A stretch of DNA of 9,441 nt from Clostridiales bacterium. Lineage in GTDB: Bacteria; Bacillota; Clostridia; Peptostreptococcales; Anaerovoracaceae. Positions within the stretch are counted from its first letter, which is position 1, and each line of letters begins with the position of its first letter. Under the pieces are notes generated by a model. It worked only from the letters and a program-made list of their open reading frames with translations. It was not told where the DNA came from and made no database searches. Location of the stretch: NCBI GenBank assembly GCA_003542355.1, contig DPKU01000054.1:1-9441 (forward strand), read 5' to 3'. Made by a program: the position numbers and the translations under genes. Shown here piece by piece: positions 1-5,608 of the stretch.

Positions 1-504
1 GAGCTGATCAGCGAAAGCATACAGGAAGAAAAAATCACCATTTTACTGGACGAGAAAAAAATGGAGATCAAAACAGCTGACACCAGGGTCATCAGCCGGC
101 TGATGGAGGGTGAATTTATCAAATATGCAGATATTATTCCCAAGAGTCACAAAACAAGATGTGTGCTGGATCGCGGAGAAATGCTCAACAGCATTGAAAG
201 AGCCTCTCTTCTTGCAAAAGAAGGAAAAAACAATCTTATAAAAGTACACATAGAGGAAGGATCCATGGAAATCACCTCCAGAAGTGAAGAAGGAAATGTG
301 AGAGAGAAAATTTCCTGCGAAACCGAAGGGGAAGAAATGGTGATCGGATTCAATTCAAAGTATATCGCCGATGTGCTCAAAGCTTTGGACGAAGAAGAAA
401 TCGTGTTTGAAATGACCAGCAGCACAAGCCCGTGCTTGATCAAACCTCTGGAGGGGGATGCATTTTTATATCTGGTCCTTCCCGTAAGAATCGCGGCTAG
501 CTAA
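1..504 (+). CDS. dnaN: DNA polymerase III subunit beta (sliding clamp), C-terminal part, 5' end outside window
   Basis: This is the C-terminal 167 residues of the beta clamp, the ring that tethers the replicative DNA polymerase to DNA. The reading frame is open from base 1, so the gene starts upstream; the ATG at 61 is an internal methionine. The stretch covers the end of the second and the whole third clamp domain. Recognisable family signatures are FIKYADIIP near the start of domain 3, the FNSKYIADVLKAL helix, and the closing YLVLPVRI, which matches the conserved clamp C-terminus that lines the hydrophobic pocket for partner proteins. It ends with TAA, only 4 nt before recF, so the two genes are probably cotranscribed and translationally coupled. 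Codon use is AT-richer than in the right half of the window. Identification is secure; the missing N-terminal part cannot be assessed. Confidence 0.96.
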   Translation, partial: ELISESIQEEKITILLDEKKMEIKTADTRVISRLMEGEFIKYADIIPKSHKTRCVLDRGEMLNSIERASLLAKEGKNNLIKVHIEEGSMEITSRSEEGNVREKISCETEGEEMVIGFNSKYIADVLKALDEEEIVFEMTSSTSPCLIKPLEGDAFLYLVLPVRIAAS

Positions 505-508
505 AGGA

Positions 509-1621
509 ATGTATTTCAAGGAAGTATTTCTCAACAATTTCAGAAACTACGAAGAAGCGCACGTTTCTTTTGATGAGAAAATCAATATTTTTCTCGGAGA
601 AAATGCCCAGGGGAAAACCAACCTGCTGGAAAGTCTCTATATCATGGGTCTCGGGAAGTCCTTTCGGACGAACAAAGACTCGGATATGATCGGATTTGAG
701 AAGGATTTTGCCCGAATAAGAACGGTCCTTTGCGATCCGGCGGAGGCAGATACAGAAAAAGAAATTGAGATCCTCTATCAAAAAGAAGGAAAAATCATCC
801 GCGTACAGGGCATCAAGCTGGAGCGGAGCATGGATTTGTTGGAAGAAGTCTATATCGTGGTTTTTTCTCCTGAAGATCTTAGAATCATCAAAGAGGGTCC
901 CGAGAACAGAAGACGCTTTTTGGACAGGGAGCTTTGCCAGCTCAAACCGATTTACTACAGCACCCTTGGACAATATAAAAGGGTTTTGAAGCAGCGAAAC
1001 GCACTGCTGCGAATACAGAGAAGAGACGATTCGCTTCTGGGCACTTACGACGAAGCGCTGTCCGAATATGGATTGCGCCTTACCCGGGAAAGGGAGCATT
1101 TTGTGGAAAGGCTGCAGGAAATCAGCAGTCAAATCCATTATACGATCTCCGAAGGAAAAGAAAAGTTAGAAGTCCGGTACGAAGGAGATTTTTTAAGAGG
1201 CGCGAAAAAGGACAAAAAAACACAAACAGAGGACGTTCTGTCGCTGCTGAAAAAAAACAGGGAAAAGGATTATTCCAGAGGATACACATCCGTTGGTCCG
1301 CACAAGGACGATTTGGCGATCTCCGTGAACGGAACGGATATTCGTCAGTTCGGGTCTCAGGGACAGCAGCGGACAGCCGCGCTGGCCATGAAGCTGGCCG
1401 AGATCCAGCTGATTCGGCAGGAAACCGGAAAAAACGCTATTTTGCTGCTGGATGATGTGCTGTCGGAGCTGGACGAAGGAAGGCAGACTTTTTTGATCGA
1501 AGCGATGAAAGAAGTGCAGGTTTTTATCACAGCAACCGGCATCGAAGAGGAAATCCTTCGGCGGCTGCCCGAAGGGAAAGTTTTTGACATTCACAGCGGA
1601 CATGTAAAAAGGTTGACATAA
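509..1621 (+). CDS. recF: DNA replication and repair protein RecF
   Basis: RecF (370 residues, normal length) is an SMC-like ATPase that, with RecO and RecR, loads RecA at single-strand gaps and stalled forks. The N-terminus reads MYFKEVFLNNFRNY, typical of the family. Walker A is GENAQGKTN at residues 30-38, the ABC signature FGSQGQQRT is at 281-289, and Walker B with the D-loop, ILLLDDVLSELD, is at 311-322. The intervening 110-260 region is the coiled-coil and lobe II part. The ATG at 509 is the only possible start: an in-frame stop lies at 485-487 and no other start codon follows it. The AAAGGA before it abuts the ATG with no spacer, so initiation probably depends on ribosomes terminating at dnaN. 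The last two sense codons, TTG ACA, also form the -35 box of the next promoter. No S4-domain gene lies between dnaN and recF, and gyrB does not follow. Confidence 0.97.
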   Translation: MYFKEVFLNNFRNYEEAHVSFDEKINIFLGENAQGKTNLLESLYIMGLGKSFRTNKDSDMIGFEKDFARIRTVLCDPAEADTEKEIEILYQKEGKIIRVQGIKLERSMDLLEEVYIVVFSPEDLRIIKEGPENRRRFLDRELCQLKPIYYSTLGQYKRVLKQRNALLRIQRRDDSLLGTYDEALSEYGLRLTREREHFVERLQEISSQIHYTISEGKEKLEVRYEGDFLRGAKKDKKTQTEDVLSLLKKNREKDYSRGYTSVGPHKDDLAISVNGTDIRQFGSQGQQRTAALAMKLAEIQLIRQETGKNAILLLDDVLSELDEGRQTFLIEAMKEVQVFITATGIEEEILRRLPEGKVFDIHSGHVKRLT

Positions 1622-1641
1622 ATTGTCGAAAATTATATAAT
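1613..1641 (+). promoter_or_regulatory. Consensus sigma-A promoter for the rpmH operon
   Basis: TTGACA (1613-1618) and TATAAT (1636-1641) are separated by exactly 17 nt, a full match to the vegetative sigma-A consensus. Transcription would start near 1648, giving rpmH an untranslated leader of about 45 nt. The -35 hexamer lies inside recF, forming its last two sense codons just before TAA. The strength fits the high demand for ribosomal protein L34. Recognition is from sequence alone. Confidence 0.88.
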
Positions 1642-1667
1642 GACCGTTGCGATTGCATAGATATAAT
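1640..1667 (+). promoter_or_regulatory. Possible second, weaker promoter upstream of rpmH
   Basis: A second perfect TATAAT sits at 1662-1667, within an exact 10-base repeat (ATATAATGAC) of the first -10 region, 26 nt downstream. Its best -35 candidate is ATGACC (1640-1645), four of six matches with a 16-nt spacer. A start near 1674 would leave only the Shine-Dalgarno region ahead of rpmH. It could be a real tandem promoter or a chance duplicate, so confidence is limited. Confidence 0.35.
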
Positions 1668-1674
1668 GACGAAG

Positions 1675-1682
1675 AAAGGAGG
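1675..1682 (+). promoter_or_regulatory. Strong ribosome binding site of rpmH
   Basis: AAAGGAGG lies 9 nt before the ATG at 1692. It is the best ribosome binding site in the window and fixes the start of the short rpmH gene. Confidence 0.85.
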
Positions 1683-1691
1683 ACATAAAAA

Positions 1692-1826
1692 ATGAAAATG
1701 ACCTATCAGCCAAAGAAGAGGCAACGTAGCAAAGAACACGGATTCAGAAAAAGAATGAGTACGAAAAACGGAAGAAATGTACTGAAGAGAAGAAGGTTAA
1801 AGGGAAGAAAATCTCTTTCTGCATAA
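1692..1826 (+). CDS. rpmH: Large ribosomal subunit protein bL34
   Basis: This 44-residue, very basic protein is ribosomal protein L34, which binds 23S rRNA in the large subunit. The sequence begins MKMTYQPKKRQR, continues with HGFRKRM at residues 16-22, and ends with a run of Arg and Lys plus KSLSA. This is the standard L34 pattern at the standard length. The gene is expressed from a consensus promoter (1613-1641) and a strong ribosome binding site. A hairpin with a T-run follows immediately and probably limits transcription into rnpA. In most Firmicutes rpmH faces away from dnaA across the replication origin; here it follows recF on the same strand. Confidence 0.97.
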   Translation: MKMTYQPKKRQRSKEHGFRKRMSTKNGRNVLKRRRLKGRKSLSA

Positions 1827-1849
1827 AGGCCGCGTTTCGTGGTCTTTTT
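1825..1849 (+). terminator. Attenuator or partial intrinsic terminator between rpmH and rnpA
   Basis: AAAGGCCGC (1825-1833) pairs with GTGGTCTTT (1839-1847) through nine base pairs, two of them G-U, around a 5-nt GTTTC loop. The T-run at 1845-1849 follows. The stem starts inside the rpmH stop codon. No promoter is visible between here and rnpA, so it probably acts as a leaky terminator that yields much more L34 mRNA than downstream mRNA. Confidence 0.72.
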
Positions 1850-1878
1850 GCTAATGGAACCCTTCAGGAAGTGAACGT

Positions 1879-2214
1879 ATGTTAAAGGCCGATGTGCTCA
1901 GAAATAAAAAGGATTTTACCAATATCTACAGGAGAGAACGATCGGTAGCGAGCAAATTCGTCGTGGTCTTTTACAGAAAGAATCAGCTTCCCTACAGCAG
2001 AAAAGCTTTTCTGGCCAGCAAAAAAGTTGGGAAAAGCGTACAAAGAAACCGGGCCAGACGTTTGATGAAAGAAAGCTACCGTCAGTTGGAGACACAAATT
2101 CCTCCAGGGTGGGATTTCATCTTTATCGCCCGACACACAATTTTGGATTCGAAATGTGCGGATGTGAAAAAATCAATGGAAGCCGCAATCAAAAAAGCCG
2201 GGATCATCAAGTGA
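1879..2214 (+). CDS. rnpA: Ribonuclease P protein component
   Basis: RnpA is the small basic protein subunit of RNase P, the ribozyme that trims the 5' leader from precursor tRNAs. The 111 residues are of usual length. The central family motif is clear: ASKKVGKSVQRNRARR at residues 46-61, containing the RNR signature (56-58) that contacts the catalytic RNA. The later IFIAR at 81-85 is also conserved. AGGAAGTGA at 1866-1874 is one base short of a full anti-16S match and lies 4 nt before the ATG, so the start is well supported. Transcription probably comes from the rpmH promoter by readthrough of the 1825-1849 hairpin. The stop is 4 nt from yidD, suggesting coupled translation. Confidence 0.96.
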   Translation: MLKADVLRNKKDFTNIYRRERSVASKFVVVFYRKNQLPYSRKAFLASKKVGKSVQRNRARRLMKESYRQLETQIPPGWDFIFIARHTILDSKCADVKKSMEAAIKKAGIIK

Positions 2215-2218
2215 TGTT

Positions 2219-2428
2219 ATGAAAAAACTGATCGTTTTATTCATTCACATTTACCAGAGAATGATTTCCCCTTTCCTGCCCAAGACCTGTCGCTTTGAGC
2301 CTACCTGCTCGGCGTACTGCGAAGAGGCGGTCATGAAATACGGGGCCATCAAAGGAAGCTGGCTGGGAATCAAAAGGGTCTTGCGCTGTCATCCCTGGAA
2401 TCCGGGCGGATACGATCCGCTGCCATAA
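2219..2428 (+). CDS. yidD: Membrane protein insertion efficiency factor YidD
   Basis: YidD is a small membrane-associated protein that helps YidC-dependent insertion of inner-membrane proteins. The 69 residues show the family's diagnostic features. An amphipathic N-terminus (MKKLIVLFIHIYQRMISPFL) is followed by CRFEPTCSAYCEEA (residues 24-37) and RCHPWNPGGYDPLP (56-69). The conserved Cys, Pro and Gly pattern is intact. No good ribosome binding site precedes the ATG at 2219, and the gap from rnpA is only 4 nt, so translation is probably coupled to rnpA. The placement between rnpA and yidC is the usual one and supports a shared role in membrane biogenesis. Confidence 0.95.
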   Translation: MKKLIVLFIHIYQRMISPFLPKTCRFEPTCSAYCEEAVMKYGAIKGSWLGIKRVLRCHPWNPGGYDPLP

Positions 2429-2431
2429 AAA

Positions 2432-2446
2432 GCTTCCCCTGGAAGC
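2432..2446 (+). other. Small hairpin in the yidD-yidC gap
   Basis: GCTTCC (2432-2437) and GGAAGC (2441-2446) form a perfect six-pair stem with a 3-nt CCT loop, directly after the yidD stop. No T-run follows, so it is not an intrinsic terminator. It ends 6 nt before the yidC ribosome binding site (GGAGGA, 2453-2458). It may influence mRNA processing or initiation, but that is inference. Confidence 0.4.
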
Positions 2447-2461
2447 ATCATCGGAGGAATA

Positions 2462-3166
2462 ATGAATACATTTATCGGAATATTCGCCGGACCAATCGGT
2501 TCCTTGCTTGCCTATATCTACGGATTTGTCAACAATTATGGCTTATCCATCATCTTGTTGACGGTGATCGTAAGAATCTGCATGCTGCCGCTGTACTCCA
2601 AGCAGATCAAGAGCTCCGCAGCCATGGCTGAAATCCAGCCGAAGCTGAAAGAGATACAAGCCCGCTATGCGAACGACAAGGAAACGATGAACAAAAAGCT
2701 GCAGGAACTGTACGCAAAGGAGAAATTCAATCCTATGAGCGGCTGCCTGCCCCTTTTGGTACAAATGCCGATCATCATGGGACTTTTCAGCCTCCTGAGA
2801 AATCCGCTGGAATACATGTCTCAGCCAGAAATGGTCGTAGCTGTACATGAAGCGTTTCTCTGGGTACCGGACCTGAGTCAGCCGGATAATTGGATCTTGC
2901 CCATCGCAGCAGGCCTGAGCACGTTTTTCACTTATTCTCAGACGATGGGGTCTACACCCAGCGATGCCAACAACATGATGTCTGGAATGAAGTACTTCTT
3001 CCCCATCATGATATTTATGATGGGAAGAACGTTCCCGTCGGGGCTGGCATTGTATTGGGCCGTCGGAAACGGACTGATGATCGTTCAGACGTATTTTCTG
3101 AACAAGCAAAAAGCAAAACAACGTCTGCGCGTAGAAGTAGAGCAGACACTGAAAAAGAAAAAGTAA
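2462..3166 (+). CDS. yidC: Membrane protein insertase YidC/Oxa1/SpoIIIJ family
   Basis: YidC inserts and folds membrane proteins, alone or with SecYEG. The 234-residue protein has the five-helix core of Gram-positive homologues and lacks the large periplasmic domain of Gram-negative YidC. It also lacks an N-terminal lipobox cysteine, unlike Bacillus SpoIIIJ. Hydrophobic segments lie at about residues 24-44, 98-115, 143-160, 176-189 and 194-214. Arg38 in the first core helix is the conserved positive residue of the hydrophilic groove. Charged cytoplasmic hairpin residues 45-90 follow, and GCLPLLVQMPI (94-104) and FPSGLALYW (191-199) are family motifs. The tail is Lys-rich (KKKK), as expected for ribosome contact. 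GGAGGA ends 3 nt before the ATG. The gene is followed 24 nt later by jag, its usual partner. Confidence 0.96.
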   Translation: MNTFIGIFAGPIGSLLAYIYGFVNNYGLSIILLTVIVRICMLPLYSKQIKSSAAMAEIQPKLKEIQARYANDKETMNKKLQELYAKEKFNPMSGCLPLLVQMPIIMGLFSLLRNPLEYMSQPEMVVAVHEAFLWVPDLSQPDNWILPIAAGLSTFFTYSQTMGSTPSDANNMMSGMKYFFPIMIFMMGRTFPSGLALYWAVGNGLMIVQTYFLNKQKAKQRLRVEVEQTLKKKK

Positions 3167-3190
3167 TTCAACTGTCTTCGGAGGACAATC

Positions 3191-4153
3191 ATGAGATATG
3201 CGGAAAAATGGGGCGACAGTGTCGACATCGCAGTCGATCTGGCCCTGGCAGACCTGAGACTTACAAGAGATCAGGTCGAAGTAAAGATTCTGGAGGAACC
3301 TTCTAAGGGATTTTTCGGTATCGGATCCAAGCTGGCAAAGGTAAGAGTCGAAGAGAAAGAAGTCAGTAAAGCAGAGAAGTGGGGTGCGCCAAAAGAAGCG
3401 CCCAGAGAAGTTATTAAGGAAATTAAGAGAGAAGAACCAAAAGAAGAACCGAAGGAAGAAGCGGAGAGAAAGCCCGACGTGAGACCCGAGCGGGTCGAAC
3501 GCAGGATCGAGATCAAAAAAGAAGGAAATCAGGAGATCCTCATCGAGGTCTGCGGACTGGACGAACCGGATCAGCCGCGGGCGCCTTATCGTTTCCAACG
3601 CGAAAAGCGCGTTCGGGAAAAACCGCGCAGAGAGCCGGACCGGGAGACAAAACGTACCTATGGAGAAGCCAGGATCTTGAACGAAAGACCCGCGGATCTC
3701 CAGGAGCAGGAGCAGCATCCGGCAGGTACATTCCTTCAGGATGTCACCGAAAAAATGGGGCTCGATGTGAGCATCAAGGTCTTTTGCAATGCGGAAACAG
3801 TCTATGTGGATATCGAAGGTCCCGATTCCGGAACGATCATCGGAAAACGCGGGCAGACGCTGGACGCCATACAATACCTGACCAGTCTGGTCGTCAACAA
3901 AGAGAAGGACGGGTACACCCGTATCGTGATCGATGCGGAAGGCTATCGGAAAAAGAGGGAATTGACGCTGGAGAAACTGGCCAACCGACTGGCAGACAAA
4001 GCGCAAAAGTCCGGAAGGAGTATCCGCCTGGAGCCGATGAACCCCTACGAAAGAAAGGTGATCCACACCGCGCTTCAGAGCAGGCCGGAGGTCACGACAA
4101 AAAGCGAAGGGGAAGAGCCCTATAGAAGGGTAATCATCGATCCTCAGAAATAA
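3191..4153 (+). CDS. jag: RNA-binding protein Jag (KhpB/EloR family) with long charged linker
   Basis: Jag, the SpoIIIJ-associated protein, is a KH-R3H RNA-binding protein; relatives (KhpB/EloR) work with KhpA and affect cell elongation and division. Three parts are visible in the 320 residues. The Jag N-terminal domain (1-53) contains the SKGFFGIGS motif at 38-46. A strongly charged linker of about 130 residues (55-185) follows, rich in Glu, Lys, Arg and Pro, with the short repeat KEEPKEEPKEE. The KH domain (190-250) carries its GKRG loop at 218-221, and the R3H region (about 255-320) contains RKVIHTAL. The length is well above the roughly 208 residues of Bacillus Jag and nearer to pneumococcal KhpB. 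The start is fixed by GGAGG 6 nt upstream (3180-3184). The linker lacks obvious structure and could be a phosphorylation or interaction region, which is inference. Confidence 0.95.
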   Translation: MRYAEKWGDSVDIAVDLALADLRLTRDQVEVKILEEPSKGFFGIGSKLAKVRVEEKEVSKAEKWGAPKEAPREVIKEIKREEPKEEPKEEAERKPDVRPERVERRIEIKKEGNQEILIEVCGLDEPDQPRAPYRFQREKRVREKPRREPDRETKRTYGEARILNERPADLQEQEQHPAGTFLQDVTEKMGLDVSIKVFCNAETVYVDIEGPDSGTIIGKRGQTLDAIQYLTSLVVNKEKDGYTRIVIDAEGYRKKRELTLEKLANRLADKAQKSGRSIRLEPMNPYERKVIHTALQSRPEVTTKSEGEEPYRRVIIDPQK

Positions 4154-4157
4154 GATC

Positions 4158-4184
4158 AAAGGCTGCTCTGATGCAGCCTTTTTT
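4158..4184 (+). terminator. Strong intrinsic terminator after jag
   Basis: AAAGGCTGC (4158-4166) and GCAGCCTTT (4173-4181) form a perfect nine-pair stem with a 6-nt loop, running into a six-T tract at 4179-4184. It starts 4 nt after the jag stop and lies 29 nt before mnmE. It should end most rpmH-jag transcripts. Confidence 0.9.
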
Positions 4185-4213
4185 CAATCGTTGAAGATGG
4201 AAGGCATACGGCC

Positions 4214-5605
4214 ATGAACGACGCCCAGACAATAGCAGCCATCGCCACCGCCTACGGCGAGAGCGGGATCGGCATCGTACGGATGTCGGGACCGGAAGCC
4301 CTGGATATTTTTCTGGGCTTGTTTCGCTTGCCCGATGGAAAAGCTTTAGAACGGGAGGAAGCGGAACCTCGCCGGATGCACTATGGCTTTATACGAGATC
4401 CGGAAACCGGAGAAACACTGGACGAGGTACTTTGTGTCTACATGAAAGCGCCCCGGTCCTATACTGCCGAAGATCTTGTAGAGATCCAGTGCCACGGCAG
4501 CCTGGTGTCTTTGCGAAACATCCTGGCGGCCTGCTTTCGTTTGGGCGCCGGCCCGGCAATGCCGGGAGAGTTTACGAAGAGAGCGTTTTTGAACGGACGT
4601 ATCGACCTGGCCCAGGCCGAAGCCGTGATCGATCTGATCCAGGCCCGGTCCGACAAGAGCTTCGATGTGGCCCTGGGGCAGGCGGCGGGCACCCTGTCTT
4701 TGCGTGTCGGCCAGCTGCGGGACGGGCTTAAGGAACTCTTGATCCTGCTGACGGTGAACATGGACTATCCAGATGAAGACATTGAGGAAATCACGTACGG
4801 CCAAATCGAAAAATGCTTAATGCAAATAAACGATGAATGCTTGAAATTGCTGGAATTCTCACAAGAAGGGCGCCGGATCCGGGAAGGATTTTCCGTAACG
4901 ATCGTAGGTAAGCCCAACGTGGGAAAATCCTCTCTGCTCAACTTTTTCCTCCGGGAAAACCGGGCCATCGTAACAGAGATCCCGGGAACGACCCGGGACA
5001 CCATCGAGGAGCAGGTCTCGCTGAACGGGATCCCCGTCAAGCTGACGGATACCGCAGGGATTCGGGAGTCGGAGGATGTGGTGGAGCGCCTGGGCATCCA
5101 GCGCAGCAAAGAAGCGTTTAACAAAGCGGATCTTCTGCTGTTCCTGGTGGATTCCAGCCAGCCTCTTTCCACCGAGGACCGGGAGTTGTGCAGCTTGCTG
5201 GAAGACCGTCGGTGCATTGTTTTGCTGAACAAGTCGGATCTTTCCGGCGTCCTCACAGAGCAAGAAATGCAAGCACTTCTGCCAAAGGCCACCGTTCTGT
5301 CCACGTCTCTGACGGAAGGGATCGGGCTGGACCGGCTGGAAGAAACCATCACGGAATGGATCACCGGAGGAAAAGTCCGGCGCAGGGAGGATGTGCTGGT
5401 CACGAATGTGCGGCACATCGAGCTGATCCGTCGGACCCGGGAGGAGATCGAAGAAGCCCTGGCCATGACACGGCGCCAGGAAGCGATCGATTTTATTGAA
5501 GTCAATGCCCGGGCGGCTTTCGAGTTGCTGGGAGAGATTACGGGACAGACGGCGGGAGATGAGATCCTGAAAGAGATCTTTTCCCGTTTCTGTCTGGGGA
5601 AGTAG
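4214..5605 (+). CDS. mnmE: tRNA uridine-5-carboxymethylaminomethyl synthesis GTPase MnmE
   Basis: MnmE (TrmE) is the GTPase and folate-binding subunit that, with MnmG, modifies carbon 5 of wobble uridine 34 in certain tRNAs. All 463 residues fit the family. The N-terminal folate-binding domain (1-118) starts MNDAQTIAAIATAYGESGIGIVR. The helical domain is interrupted by the G domain: G1 GKPNVGKS at 232-239, G2 GTTRDT at 258-263, G3 DTAG at 279-282, and G4 NKSD at 339-342. The C-terminus ends FCLGK, a conservative Ile-to-Leu variant of the usual FCIGK with the catalytic-site cysteine (460) kept. The ATG at 4214 has GGAAGG 9 nt upstream. No clear promoter lies between the terminator at 4158-4184 and the start, so expression depends on readthrough or on a promoter I cannot recognise. 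mnmG follows after 3 nt. Confidence 0.97.
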   Translation: MNDAQTIAAIATAYGESGIGIVRMSGPEALDIFLGLFRLPDGKALEREEAEPRRMHYGFIRDPETGETLDEVLCVYMKAPRSYTAEDLVEIQCHGSLVSLRNILAACFRLGAGPAMPGEFTKRAFLNGRIDLAQAEAVIDLIQARSDKSFDVALGQAAGTLSLRVGQLRDGLKELLILLTVNMDYPDEDIEEITYGQIEKCLMQINDECLKLLEFSQEGRRIREGFSVTIVGKPNVGKSSLLNFFLRENRAIVTEIPGTTRDTIEEQVSLNGIPVKLTDTAGIRESEDVVERLGIQRSKEAFNKADLLLFLVDSSQPLSTEDRELCSLLEDRRCIVLLNKSDLSGVLTEQEMQALLPKATVLSTSLTEGIGLDRLEETITEWITGGKVRRREDVLVTNVRHIELIRRTREEIEEALAMTRRQEAIDFIEVNARAAFELLGEITGQTAGDEILKEIFSRFCLGK

Positions 5606-5608
5606 CAT

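Noticed and set aside
1584..1608. Additional TTGACA inside recF as a possible upstream promoter
   Set aside because: The nearest -10-like sequence (TGTAAA, 1603-1608) is only 13 nt away, too close for sigma-A.
3805..3813. TGTGGATAT, one base from a reverse-strand DnaA box; a similar near match at 7222-7230
   Set aside because: Both are isolated, lie inside conserved coding sequence (jag KH domain, mnmG) and form no cluster with an AT-rich region. oriC is not in this window.
2543..4159. Long antisense open frame (538 codons) opposite yidC and jag
   Set aside because: It lies wholly across two certain genes, lacks a ribosome binding site, crosses their gap and has no recognisable domain. It arises from the codon composition of the sense strand, especially the Glu/Lys-rich jag linker.
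4197..4217. Six-codon mini-frame (MEGIRP) whose TGA overlaps the mnmE ATG
   Set aside because: It has no ribosome binding site of its own and is short enough to be chance. It would only matter if translation of it were demonstrated.
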